A stretch of 64,000 nucleotides of DNA. It comes from Ochotona curzoniae. Lineage: Eukaryota; Chordata; Mammalia; Lagomorpha; Ochotonidae. Within the stretch, counting starts at the first letter, position 1; the number at the start of each line of letters is the position of its first letter. The stretch is taken from the NCBI RefSeq assembly GCF_017591425.1, contig NW_024466599.1:28868001-28932000 (forward strand), written 5' to 3'. The position numbers and the translations under genes are program-made. The notes beneath the pieces are model-generated. The model made no database searches. It saw nothing but the letters and a program-made list of their open reading frames with translations, and was not told the DNA's origin. This document shows, piece after piece, positions 23,016-33,334 of this stretch.

Positions 23016-23490
23016 GGGAATTATTAGGGGAATTAGTTCATATGAGTGTGGAGGGTGAGGGTACCATAGCAGGTCACTAGAGAACCGGAAAGGTGTTTCA
23101 AAACTCGGTGCCAGTCTGAATATCCATGAGCTAGGAAAACCCAATTCAAGGTCCAACTCCTGGGAAGCTTGGAGGAAGAACATTGCAAATCCCAAGTCCG
23201 AAGTCCAAAAAAAACCTGGAGTTACAGTGTTTAAAGACAGGAAAATTTGCCTGACCCAGGTCCAGAAAAGAGCAAATTCATCTTTCTTGTGTCTTTTTGT
23301 TCTATCCAGACTCTCGGAACATTGAAAGATGCTCATTCCCATTGAGTGAACTCTGATTCTCTTACTTCATACTCTGATTCAAACGCATACACTTCTGGAA
23401 ACACCCTCTTCAACACACTTCTCAAGAAATACTTACCAGCTATCTGCATATCCCTGTAATATAGCCTTGTTGACAAATCTGTCATCATAT
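23016..23490 (+). mobile_element. Ancient mammalian interspersed repeat, family name uncertain
   Basis: The plus strand keeps the order of a widespread mammalian repeat: 'ggaattagttcatatgag', 'cccaagtccgaagtcc', 'tttttgttctatccagac', then 'ttctggaaacaccctc' and 'accagctatctgcatatccc'. I recognise the pattern but cannot assign the family with certainty. The 141-codon minus-strand open frame at 22917-23342 is a translation of this repeat and its TA-rich tract. Confidence 0.7.
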
Positions 23491-23874
23491 GCATTTTATG
23501 GAACATTAAGCTATTTATTCTATACTACTTTAAAGTATGCAAATATTGAAATCATTCATATTATGAAAATAACAGATAAGTACCAGGGACACTTGTACTT
23601 GAATATCTTTCTGATGGTTTCATTTACACATATAAAGACTGTTTATGATTTCTGCTTTGCATATGAGTCACATAAATTTGAAACAGGCCTACTACTTTTA
23701 CCAATGCTGCATCCATAAATTTTGATTATTACTGTCTGTATGAAACCAATTAAAACTCAGAGAAGACTCAAATAAGAACCAAAAGCAAATGCACTCAGAA
23801 GCATGCTCGCCTTTCAAATTTGCATTACAGCTGAGATACCAAACACAAAAAGTATTAAGGAGTTGCATATGAGA

Positions 23875-24105
23875 AAGCTCTGATGCTAATTGCAGGGCTG
23901 CCACTCAAACACTGACAATCTTGAGCAGATTACCAGGTCTCTCAGAATGTCTATTATCTCACTTATTAAATGCAATAATAATAGTTTTAAAATAATAAAA
24001 GCATCTTACTGGCAGACATGGTTGGGAGAGTAAATGTAACTTCATGTGCTTCACAAAATCATCCGGAGATAATGAGCACTCAGCATTGTTTGCCTGCATT
24101 ATTAT
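23875..24105 (+). mobile_element. MIR element
   Basis: Follows the MIR consensus in order: 'gcagggctgccactcaaa', 'cttgagcagattacc', 'aaatgcaataataatag', 'agcatcttactggcag' and 'gataatgagcactcagca'. Old and diverged, as MIRs are. Confidence 0.65.
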
Positions 24106-24618
24106 AAAAACGACAGTGAGATGTATTCTTTGAGGTCTGACCATCAGCTGTCCCTGCTGTCACGAATAATTTGTTGGAAGATGAACTTATATTTGTCCTA
24201 ATGTAAGAGTGTAAACATGACTGTTTTTCTTGGTTTTCAGAAACTGAAGACTATTACTTAAAAAATTTGTAGTGAAAACAACTTTAAAAATTTGAGAAGA
24301 AATGGAATCCACATGAATCAGTTACACAGTCATTTACAAAAAGGAAGCTGGTACTCCTTTCTGAATTAGTCCCTTTGGGTTGTAGTGCAGTTGAACTGTT
24401 CTACACATTTATTTATTTATTTCACAACTTTCCTTGTTTGTTTGATAACATCCAGTTTTAAGGAGTTGCAGGAGTGACCACTTTTCTAGTCTAATATTAG
24501 CAGCCGAAGATTAAGAAGAAAATATTGATGTTGTTGATTAATTAATATTTTTTCCTCACCAAAATAATTTTCATGAAGTTTAAAGGGTCTGGAGTTTCAT
24601 AATGTCTGGATTATCATG
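24106..24618. other. Unassigned DNA
   Basis: AT-rich, with an ATTT repeat (24408-24421). No feature supported. Confidence 0.45.
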
Positions 24619-24632
24619 GAAAATATTATGGA
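24619..24632 (+). repeat. Target-site duplication, left copy
   Basis: 'gaaaatattatgga' (14 bp), repeated exactly at 24968-24981. Confidence 0.93.
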
Positions 24633-24967
24633 GGACTGGGCGGCGTGGACTAGCGGCTAAAGTCTTCACCTTAAACGTGCCAGGTTCCCATATGGGCGTT
24701 GGTCCTAATGCCGGCAGCTCCATTTCCCATCCAGCTCCCTACCTGTGGCCTGGGAAAGCAGTGAAGGATGGCCCAAAGCCTTGTGACCCTGCACCCGTGT
24801 GGGAGACCTGCAAGAGGTTCCTGGTTCGCAGCTTCAGAAAGGCGCAGCACCTGCCATTGTGGTCACTTGGGGAGTGAACCATCAGATGGAAGAGCTTCCT
24901 CTCTGTCTCTCCTCCTCTCTGTATACCTGACTTTGTAATAAAAATAAATAAATCTTTTTTTAAAAAA
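24633..24967 (+). mobile_element. Young CSINE, full length, 'TAGCGGCTAAAG' subfamily
   Basis: Plus strand. Head 'ggactagcggctaaagtc', box B region 'ggtcctaatgc', body with 'cccatccagctccctacc', 'cttggggagtgaaccatc', and a tail 'ctgactttgtaataaaaat'. A perfect 14-bp target-site duplication flanks it. The head and the TTTGTAATAAAAA tail differ from the 18760 and 57122 copies, so it belongs to a second subfamily. Confidence 0.96.
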
Positions 24968-24981
24968 GAAAATATTATGGA
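24968..24981 (+). repeat. Target-site duplication, right copy
   Basis: Exact copy of 24619-24632 after the A-rich tail. Confidence 0.93.
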
Positions 24982-25518
24982 AACTTTTATCTCACTAGTT
25001 TATTGACGAGACTGAAGAAGACATTACACCTACTCCAGATTAACTGTGGCCCAACTTATATTAAGAGGATGAAAAGAAGTTAAATTTAAGCAAAATATTA
25101 ACACAGATGAATCTTGAAATTCAATAATTTCTTATGTTCTATGTGCTGCAATTTCTAATTCCATACTTAGAAAAGTCAATTCCTACCCTAACTTGCAAGT
25201 ATCACTCTTACTCAGAGTTAGAACTTTAGGACGTAAATTATTTAATTCTATTTATATATGTGGCGTGTGAGGAAGCTTCTTGTTGATACCTTTTATAAAT
25301 TTCTTTTAATCTATGATGTTCCTTCATTGTCCTCAAGAAACACTCATCATTTTATTCAGCCATTGCAGTAGTTCTCTAATTTGTATCTTGCACTGGCCTT
25401 TCTGTTGTAACCAATTCCTGTCATTAGCAGGTGTAATTTCCAAATTCTTCTGACTTCACTTATCTTTGGCAAATCTACTGATCTGACAGTGCCCTATTGA
25501 TTGTGTGAGCTCCAGTTC

Positions 25519-25608
25519 ATGAAGCTGGCTCACACCGAGTGGTACCCTTCCCCTGAGCTCTACTACCACCCATTACAGAGACAACCCGTGCCACCTTACA
25601 AGAAGTGA
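25519..25608 (+). other. 29-codon mini-ORF in a GC-richer patch
   Basis: ATG at 25519 to TGA at 25606-25608 gives a 29-residue peptide that is rich in Pro and Tyr (motifs EWYPSPELYYHP and PVPPYKK). The frame stays open upstream for only six more codons. Its GC content (just over half) is clearly above its AT-rich surroundings. I do not recognise it. It could be a fragment of an old retrogene or exon, or chance. Confidence 0.25.
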
Positions 25609-25657
25609 ACCACTGCTCAGAAACTCACCTTGACAATGTGACTGACACAGCTCTGTT

Positions 25658-25689
25658 TGACTCTTGGTCTCAATCAAGACCAAGAGTCA
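25658..25689. repeat. Perfect 13-bp inverted repeat (hairpin)
   Basis: Arm 'tgactcttggtct' at 25658-25670 and its exact reverse complement at 25677-25689, separated by a 6-base loop. No downstream T run or RNA gene context was seen. Confidence 0.9.
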
Positions 25690-26414
25690 GGCAACATTTG
25701 AATATCCTTATCTGATTCCAGATACTGTTAAATACTGTTCATTAGGCCTGATGGCCAAAGTTGTAAGGGTTTAACTCTTGTAGATGCAAATGAAATGCTT
25801 CATTTCCATTTTACCCATTTATATATTCTATATGAATATTTGAATACATGAACACAAGAGAAAATATTAAAATGGAGCATACTTAAACACAAATAAAGTT
25901 AAAGTACAGTTATTGTATGTGAAGCTTCTGTAAAGGAACTGTTTGGTCCCAATTAATACTGATTGAGTTTGGAAATACACATTCTTTCTTTGTGGCTATA
26001 CGAAATCAGACTTACAAATTGAACTGTGCATGTCAGAGCGATTGCTCTTTCATTATTCAGCCATGGCTACTTTGAATGCTTTCTTCAACTAAGGATTCTT
26101 TTAAGAATTTCATTGGAACTTAATGTTTTAAAATAAATAATACTCTTACTATGCTTATTATTGAGTAAACAAGATAATGAACTTATTATTTTCTATAAAG
26201 TTCCTGCTATGTCTTAAGCTTACATTCATTTGAGTAAAACCTATTTGTTGAAATTTTCCTCTTTTCGTTTCTTTGTAATTGAAAAGCATCATCATTAACA
26301 TAACATGATGAATAAAAAATGTTAACAATGACTTACAAGTGTCCATCCAATTTTATCTTCTAAGACAATAGGGGAAGAAATGGATTTGAAAATAAAGTGT
26401 TAATTTGGGGGATC
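25690..26414. other. Unassigned AT-rich DNA
   Basis: No gene or repeat recognised. Confidence 0.45.
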
Positions 26415-27065
26415 TTGTCAAAGGAAATGAAGTCTGCATACGAGAAAGTGACCTGAAATGCTATATTTCCACTAGTGCGATCTGCAAGAGCAAAGACAGG
26501 GCAACAACCCAGAGGATTTGGTAAAGGAAACATCTTCTCCATGGAATACTCTTAGCCAATGAATGAAATTCCCCTATTTGCAACTAAATGCTTCCAACTA
26601 GAAACATTATGCTCAGTAAACCAACCCCCAAAGAATGAATATGTTCTTTCTGATATAAGGTAACCTTCATGCAAAATCCAAGATCAATACACATATAGGT
26701 AAACAAGGATGTATATATAGTTTTCTAAAGGAATTATATAAAAGAAAATAGTGTACCATGAATTGAAGCTACATTATAGTATGCATCTCTAGTCTGAATA
26801 AAAGATGGATTCCCAATGAAACTGCTAACTAATTCTTGAGAGAATTCTGGACTTTGTACTATTGTCAGTTTCTACAAAGTCATGATAAACTTAAATATCA
26901 GAATGATGAACTTGTGACTCTTGTTGAAGGATTATACTGTAGTAATATTACAGGAGAAATCAGTGGAGGGGCCTGAGGAGGATAGAAGGGGAAATCCCTG
27001 AGCCTATGGAACTGTGTCATAAAAAAAAAAAAATTTATTCTGAGTAAAAATAAGTGGTACACTAA
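26415..27065 (+). mobile_element. L1 fragment: ORF2 3' end plus lagomorph-type 3' UTR
   Basis: Plus strand. ORF2 C-terminal blocks 'caaaggaaatgaagtctgc', 'catggaatactcttagcc' and 'aaacattatgctcagtaaa' are followed by the 3' UTR blocks 'agatggattcccaatgaaac', 'gaattctggactttgtac' and 'gcctatggaactgtgtcat', then a poly(A) run at 27021-27033. The same 3' UTR blocks recur at 30270-30540. Confidence 0.85.
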
Positions 27066-27734
27066 CAAAATGGAAAAGTAAAAAAAGCAAACACACACAC
27101 AATAATGAGCTGATAAAGTTCCTTATAGAATTTTACATTACCAGAGTATCACTGAAAGTGGTGTTATTGTTCTGTTTACATACAAGCATTTAAAAGACTG
27201 AGTTTCTATTTTGCATAAGAATAAAGAACAAAAAAATAAAGCAATGGTGGTGCTTCAGTAAGTTTGTGGAAATATGGCTTAAAATATATCTTCTTTTATG
27301 TGCAAAAGAATTTGAAATCTATGCACAGTTTATTTATAGTAGGTATTTTTTAATGATCTTCTTTAAGTACTCAAATGAACCTAAATGCAGAAATGATCGC
27401 AAATATATACCTGTATTCAGGCTGAATTTGGAGATTATTTGGGTTCCAAGGAAATGTTACATAATGTCTTAATCTGATTGGCTATTATCAAATGACACAG
27501 CCTCCTGTCCTCTTACCCCTGAAAACCTGGCACTGGCTCCGTCACGCCACTTGAGTCAGCACCTTGCAGAACACTCTAGACTGCTCTGAGGATAAGTCTG
27601 AATGAGTGAAGAATTTCTGGGACTTTGTTCTCTTTCCCCAGGATTAAAGAACAGTCACGTGCTCTTTCATTTGTTTCTCTCTCACCTGCAGTTGTTTCTC
27701 ATGAATCCTTGCTGGGGTGTGTGTGCTCCTTGGC
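27066..27734. other. Unassigned DNA
   Basis: No feature supported. A short CA run lies at 27091-27101. Slightly GC-richer from 27490 to 27600. Confidence 0.4.
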
Positions 27735-27980
27735 TTGTAACCCTATGGTTATCCCAATTCATAGGGCCTGCCTCTAGATCCTGGTTCTGCTTCAAGTTGA
27801 ACTTCAGTAGTTGAGTCCTTGCCACACGTAGGAGAGACAGCAATCCTTAGTGGCTGGATTTGACCCAGCTCTGACTGTTGTTGGTGTTTGAGGGTGGAAC
27901 CAGTGGATGTAAGGTTTCTCCTCTTGTCTCTGCTTTCTTTTTTATTGTCTCTGCCTTGCAAACAAATACTACTTTAAAAA
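27735..27980 (+). mobile_element. Older CSINE2-like element
   Basis: Plus strand. 'agttgagtccttgccacac', 'gctggatttgacccagctc', 'tgactgttgttggtgtttg', 'gtggaaccagtggatg' and a CT-rich then A-rich end. The head is largely lost. Confidence 0.65.
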
Positions 27981-29035
27981 TACATGCAATCTTCAATTAG
28001 GAACTTACACAGTAGAAAAGAAAGAAGGTTTGGGGAAGCCGAATAAGGAAGGATGAATCCAGAGTTCATTGAGTAGTTACTAAATTATCTGGATAATTTA
28101 GGAGGTTTTATCGTATGTTCTCTTTCACTGAATTTTTCACTGATTAAAGTTTTAATATTAAAGTTTCTGTAAATATTGCCAAAATGAAAGTTCAGTTCTA
28201 AGAATAAATGTTTTTATTTGATTTTGAAACTTCCAAACATTCTAATGATTTTTGCCATAAGTAGATTTAATTTTTAACTTTATTTTTAATGTCACTAGAG
28301 GAAGTGTTAACTTCCAACTTCCAACCCGTTTTCAGTCTGCCATGTACTGGAATATTATGAGATGAAAAACTTTCCAGAAGACCTATTAAAATATTTTAAA
28401 TTAGTATTTCTGGAAAATAAACAGCAAACTTACTCAATTTTTCAATTTTCCAGAGCCAATACTTTTATTATTTTTCCCCCATATTACTGTTTGGTGTTCC
28501 AAGGACTAGATAATCCATATTGGGTTTCAATTCAAAATTTCCCTACTAACATCCAAAAGTAGTTTTCAAAGGAAAATGATTTTCTCAACGTACTACCAAA
28601 TTCAGACTTAAGTGGTATAATAAGAATATTTCTCTGGCACCGATTTAGTCTTGAAATTCAAGAAGTCAAATTTGTGAGCTAGAATAAGCTGGGCTAAGTG
28701 AAGAGAAGGGTGACAAGTCAAGAAAGAGTAGGAATTCAACTAAAACAGATTTTCCTGTCACTCTCTTCACAGTGACTGCTCCCCACAGCACTGCGTGGGG
28801 TATACACTGATCATTTAGCCTAAACTGTATCTTCCCACTGTGCCAAACTGCATGCTTAACCTATGCTAGTTGAATTTGTTCTCAACTATTTGTAGATTAC
28901 TTTGTATCAGTTTAGACATACACATAGCATACACATGAATTTATGTGCACTGATACATAATATGCATATATGCATGCAAAAACATAAGCTTTAATAAAAT
29001 ATTATATAAATTACAGTAATATTAGTACATCCAAC
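27981..29035. other. Unassigned AT-rich DNA
   Basis: No gene or repeat recognised. A TA/CA-rich patch lies at about 28915-28985. Confidence 0.45.
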
Positions 29036-29329
29036 AGCCTTGGGCTAGATGTTGTAACGCAGCAAGTTAACCTGCCACTTGAAACGTTTGGATGCTGTAT
29101 CAGAGTGTTTGTGTCGCGATTCATCCACTTCTGATCTGTATTCCTGCCTAGGTACTTGGGAAAACAAGGGAATATGACAGTTAATTCCCTGTTATTTCTG
29201 ATGGAGTTTCTGGCTTCTGGCTTCAAATGGTCACAGCTATTGCAGGCATTTGGGGAGTGAACAGCAAGCAGATGAAGCTTTCTCTCTGTCACTCTAACTT
29301 TGAAATAAGTGAATAAAAATATTTCTTAT
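29036..29329 (+). mobile_element. Older CSINE
   Basis: Plus strand. Head 'gttgtaacgcagcaagttaa', then 'tccacttctgatctgtattc', 'ttctggcttctggcttc', 'ggcatttggggagtgaac', 'gaagctttctctctgtcac' and an A-rich tail. The central part is diverged. Confidence 0.8.
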
Positions 29330-29878
29330 AATTCCAAATTCTTTTCTTAAAAAGTTTCCTTGAATTTATGAAGGATGAATATGTTGAAATAAAATTTATG
29401 TGATAAACATTTCTATCATATAGATAGAGTAAAACTTAAGGTCAGAGGAATTAAAAACATTTAGAGGAGTTGTGAACTTACACTGCTTAACAGATGCTTG
29501 TAAATTTTCATGTAATTTGAAGACACCAAAACTAAGTCATAGGTAATGTGTAACAAGTGTGGTTTATGCAGAAATAAGATTTGGAACACAATTTAAAAGA
29601 CTTAAATGCCAAATGCATTTAGCTGAGCTGGCAAGTAATTATTTATTAACAAACATTTAGTAAATATTTATTAATAAGCATTTACCAAAAGCAAAGTGCA
29701 CATTGCAATAGAATACATGCTTATGTATACTATTATTATTTACTTTTATGTATTGATTATGGTCCCCTTTATTGATCATCTTTTGTACTTATGCAGTTCT
29801 GGTCATGTAAGGTGTCCACAACAAAAGATCTTTACTTAAGAAAACATTCTATCATCTGACTTTGGAGTTCGTGTGTCA
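29330..29878. other. Unassigned AT-rich DNA
   Basis: Includes a 'tatttattaa' repeat cluster at 29639-29680. Nothing else supported. Confidence 0.45.
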
Positions 29879-30545
29879 GAGCTGGGCCTGCTCAGTGGCC
29901 CAGACGGAGCAGTGAATAGCATATCCAAATGCACATGGAGGATATGGCAGTATATTGGAGCCTCCAGAGGACACCTGGTACCATGGCAGAGGATGGAATA
30001 AATTGATCAACTACCCCAGTAAAGCTTTGGCAGTGAGTATCTGGGCAGATGGAGACTCTAAGGTGGACGATAGCAGCCAGTGGATTCTGGAGAGATTTCA
30101 TCGTGATTGGAGTGGCGGGATCGACAGCAATTCAGGACTGCTGAACTATCAAAACCTCTTGAGAACTTTATGAAGTTGTAAATTTCTATTTTCTGCCTGT
30201 TGTTGACTTTGTTTTGTGGCTGTTCATTTAAGGGGGTGTATAGTAATAGTGTAATGGAGACTATCATATCCTGATGTGAGGATACAATGCAGTATGCATC
30301 TCTACTTCCAGATCAAAGATGGACTCCCAATGAAACTGTTTACTATATCTTGACAATAGGATGCTGGACTCTCTGCCATTGTCCATGCCTGCAATGATGG
30401 ACATATGCCTGTTTATTAAGAACTATACTATAGTAATAATATAGGGGAACTCAGTGGGGGTGGGAGAAGGAGACATGGAGAAGGAGTAAGGGAAATCCCA
30501 AGGTCTATGGAACTATATCATAAAATGATAATAATAAAAAAAGTT
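29879..30545 (+). mobile_element. L1 3' UTR, lagomorph type
   Basis: Plus strand. Blocks 'ggagcctccagaggacacc', 'accatggcagaggatgga', 'ctaccccagtaaagctttgg' and 'ggagactctaaggtggac' match the minus-strand copy at 43160-43690. Further on, 'gatggactcccaatgaaac', 'ggatgctggactctctgcc' and 'ggtctatggaactatatcat' match the copy at 26800-27020. It ends in an A-rich (ATA)n tail. Open frames on both strands here are not genes. Confidence 0.88.
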
Positions 30546-30604
30546 TCTAAAAATACACTCTGTGTTGTATAAAACACTAACCTGCATGGGTATGTGTTAA
30601 CATG

Positions 30605-30745
30605 CTTCATTTTAAAATCAATTCTACTATTTACATTTCTTACTGATGAGGAAACTGAAGCATTAAGAAGCTAAGCAACTGACTCAGATGTCATGGTCAC
30701 CACATAATGGAGCTCTGACTCAAACATGGTCATCTGGCCCCTGTC
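30605..30745 (-). mobile_element. MIR element
   Basis: Plus-strand text is the reverse complement of the MIR core: 'gatgaggaaactgaagc', 'agaagctaagcaactgac', 'ggtcaccacataatggagc', 'tctgactcaaacatggtc'. Confidence 0.8.
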
Positions 30746-30879
30746 ACTGAACTGAACTTATATGGCTTATGCTTTTCTCCATAAATGTTTTGCTTCATCT
30801 TTGTTTTTTGAAAACTGGAGGAATCTGCATGAGACATTGATCTGCAGTGACTACATCATCTGTGTTGCTAACAGCCCTC

Positions 30880-31134
30880 AGGACAGGCCTTTGTCTAGCG
30901 GTTAAGTACCTGTGCCCAGCATGCGTGGATCGAGAGAGTCTCTCTCCAGCGCTTCATTACCGCTTCTTTTGATGCTCAGCCTCATTCTCGAGACTGTGTG
31001 GAGGAGGTGTCCCTGCTCCCTGGCTCCGAAATGCGGACTGAGTTCCCAGCTTCCTGTTGGGCGCCATGGCACTTGCAGATACTCAGGAAGTCAAGCAGCA
31101 GATAGGAAAGCTTTCTCTTGCTCTAAGCCACAGT
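30880..31134 (+). mobile_element. Older CSINE2-like element
   Basis: Plus strand. Head 'tctagcggttaagtacctg', then 'gactgtgtggaggaggtg', 'actgagttcccagcttcctg' and an eroded 3' part. It sits about 130 bp upstream of a minus-strand L1 3' end. Confidence 0.6.
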
Positions 31135-31264
31135 AACCTCTTGAGTTGAAGTCAGCTCAGGAGAGCGTGGGTTTGCACGTGCATCTCCACACCTGCATCA
31201 TTCGCCCTTGTCTTCAGCATGACACTTTGACACACCTATTGGGGCACATGACCTAGATATTTTT

Positions 31265-31600
31265 TTTCCCAGTAAAAATTCTGTTTTTTTTTTATTGATT
31301 AGCTTGCATTATGTGACACTGTTTTATAGGCACTGGGACCCCCCTCCTCTACCCAAACCCCACCCCCTCATATGGATTCTTCCACCTTGTTGCATTACCA
31401 CAGTTCAAATTCAGTTGAGATTCTTTCCTTGCAAGCATCTACAAAGCATAGAGTCCGGCATCTTATTGTCCAGATAATTTCCACAGTTTCTTGGGGAGAC
31501 CATCTCTGAACATGACCTATATTGAGAGAGAAACATCAGACTTCAAACTGCTCAACAGAAGCCATCACTGAACAACGGTAATTTCAGGTAGTGAAAAGTT
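31265..31600 (-). mobile_element. L1 3' end, second lagomorph 3' UTR type
   Basis: Minus strand with the poly(A) tail represented by T9-T10 at 31282-31292. It is followed by the recognisable reversed 3' end: 'gcttgcattatgtgacac', 'cttccaccttgttgcatta', 'ccacagttcaaattcagttg', 'tccttgcaagcatctac' and 'ttcttggggagaccatctc'. I know this sequence as a lagomorph L1 3' end. 5' truncated. Confidence 0.85.
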
Positions 31601-32100
31601 AAATTCATTTCGTTGTTCTCTCTTTAAAATTCAAAATCATTTTTTTCTAAATTCAAAGGAATCGACTGTTTTCATCATTCTATATTTAATTCCATTAAAT
31701 TCGAAATTCCTACTGGCTCGTTTTCTTATTTTGGTCACAGTGAAACCTAAGGGAAAATTCCCTAAAGAACCTGCAAATACATTCTGATTATGAACAGAGA
31801 GGTAATTTCTGGCAGCTCTCATAATGAAAGTGATGCAATAGGTATATTAATGAACACTAAAGTATCACATTAATAATCAAAATGTAGCCATAAGTGTCTA
31901 TAAACATTAATTAATTTCACTAGCTGTAAGTGTGCTATTAATACATTCAACTAGGCAACCAAGAAAAAAAGAGAGCCATTTCATAGTAAACATTCCTAAA
32001 CTTTTGCTTCCAGAAACATGGGGGTGGTATATTAGACTGTGTCTGTAAGAAACTCACATGAAAAGCAGAAACTTTTTTTTATTGTATTTTTCTATCTATT
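31601..32100. other. Unassigned AT-rich DNA
   Basis: No feature supported. Confidence 0.45.
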
Positions 32101-32116
32101 AAATTATCCTAATTCT
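32101..32116 (+). repeat. Target-site duplication, left copy
   Basis: 'aaattatcctaattct' (16 bp), repeated exactly at 32448-32463. Confidence 0.95.
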
Positions 32117-32447
32117 TTTTTAAAAATTCATTTTTTTTAAATTGGAAAGTCAGATATACAGAGAGGAGGAGAGACAGAGAGGAGGATCTTCCATCTGATG
32201 ATTCACTCCCCAAGTGACTACAACGCCTAGTACTGAGCCAATCCAAAGCCAGGAGCCAGGAGCCTCTTCCAGGTCTCCCACATGGGTGCAGGGTCCCCAG
32301 GCATTGGGCCGTCCCCAATTGCCTTCCCAGGCCACAAGCAGGAAGCTGGATGGGAAGCAGGGCTGCTGGGATTAGAACCGGCGCCTATATGGGGATCCAA
32401 CACATTCAAGAAAAGCACTTTAGCCGCTAGGCTAATGTACTGGGCCC
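32117..32447 (-). mobile_element. CSINE, full length, with perfect 16-bp duplication
   Basis: Minus strand. T-rich tail, 'cagagaggaggagagacag', 'gatgattcactccccaagtg', 'ccaggagccaggagcc', 'ctgggattagaaccggc' and the head 'gccgctaggctaatgtac' ending in GGGCCC. The duplication abuts both ends. Five open frames overlapping 32109-32503 are translations of this copy. Confidence 0.97.
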
Positions 32448-32463
32448 AAATTATCCTAATTCT
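32448..32463 (+). repeat. Target-site duplication, right copy
   Basis: Exact copy of 32101-32116. Confidence 0.95.
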
Positions 32464-32557
32464 AAAGTCAAACATCTCTTCAAACATATATCAGAATGAG
32501 TAAAATGAGATTAAATTTCCTACAAAGTAACATAACATAAACTTTTTGTTTTAGTAT

Positions 32558-32865
32558 GAGTTATTTTAAGGACAAGAGAGAGAAAGCGAGGTGGTGAGAG
32601 AGAAAGCGCTAGAGAGGAGCCGAACATAGTTTCATTGTCTGATTCACCCTCAGTAAGGCAGCCACAGCTGGTACCGAGCCAGACTTAATCCAGCAGTTAG
32701 GAACCTAATATGGGGCTTCTGCTAGGTCACCCCCTGATGCCTGCACGAGTGTTCAATGGGAACCTAGAATCAGAAATCAACATGGAATGCAAATGCTGGA
32801 CCTCCAGAATGGGACAAATGTGTGTCAAAGCAACACCTTAACCACTGACATAAACACCCACCCAC
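32558..32865 (-). mobile_element. Older CSINE2-like element
   Basis: Minus strand. GA-rich block with internal 'gagagagaaagcg' repeats, then 'gtctgattcaccctcagtaa', 'ccacagctggtaccgagcc', 'caccttaaccactgac' and a worn head. It lies about 100 bp from the younger copy at 32117. Confidence 0.75.
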
Positions 32866-33103
32866 CACAATGTGTACAGCTTAATATGAGCTCCCAATTT
32901 GTTCAATCAAAGAAATGACTAGTGGAGGAATTTAAGACCATGGCATTTTTATGCTAATTTAATGAATCCATATTTTCAATACTTCGCCACTCACTTCTCT
33001 GTTTAGATTATTGTGTACATGTTTAGATACACAAAACACATACATTATCGTAAATGACATGCATATTTATTATTTTTTCCAGGTGTCAAAAGAAATTACA
33101 CTT

Positions 33104-33334
33104 GAGGCTGGCACCATGGCACAACAGCTTAAGCCCCATCTGTGGCAGCAGCATCTCCAATGTGCACTGACTCAAGTCTTAACTGCCCCACTTCCAATGG
33201 GAAAGGTCTCTTGGCTTCAGACTGGCCCAGCTCCATCCATTGTGGCCATATGTAGAGTGAATCAGAGGGTGGTATATCTCTGTCTCTCTCCTCTCTGTTT
33301 CGTAATGCTGCCTTTCAAATAAAATTTAAAAAGG
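33104..33334 (+). mobile_element. Older CSINE2-like element, internally deleted
   Basis: Plus strand. Head 'ggctggcaccatggcacaac', 'cagcttaagccccatctg', then a jump to 'ttggcttcagactggccc', 'catccattgtggccat', 'gagtgaatcagagggtgg' and 'gcctttcaaataaaattt'. About 100 bp of the usual centre is missing. Confidence 0.8.

Noticed and set aside
22917..23342. 141-codon minus-strand open frame
   Set aside because: It covers an ancient interspersed repeat and its TA-rich tract, and the C-terminal Tyr/Cys/Met-rich part is a translation of that tract.
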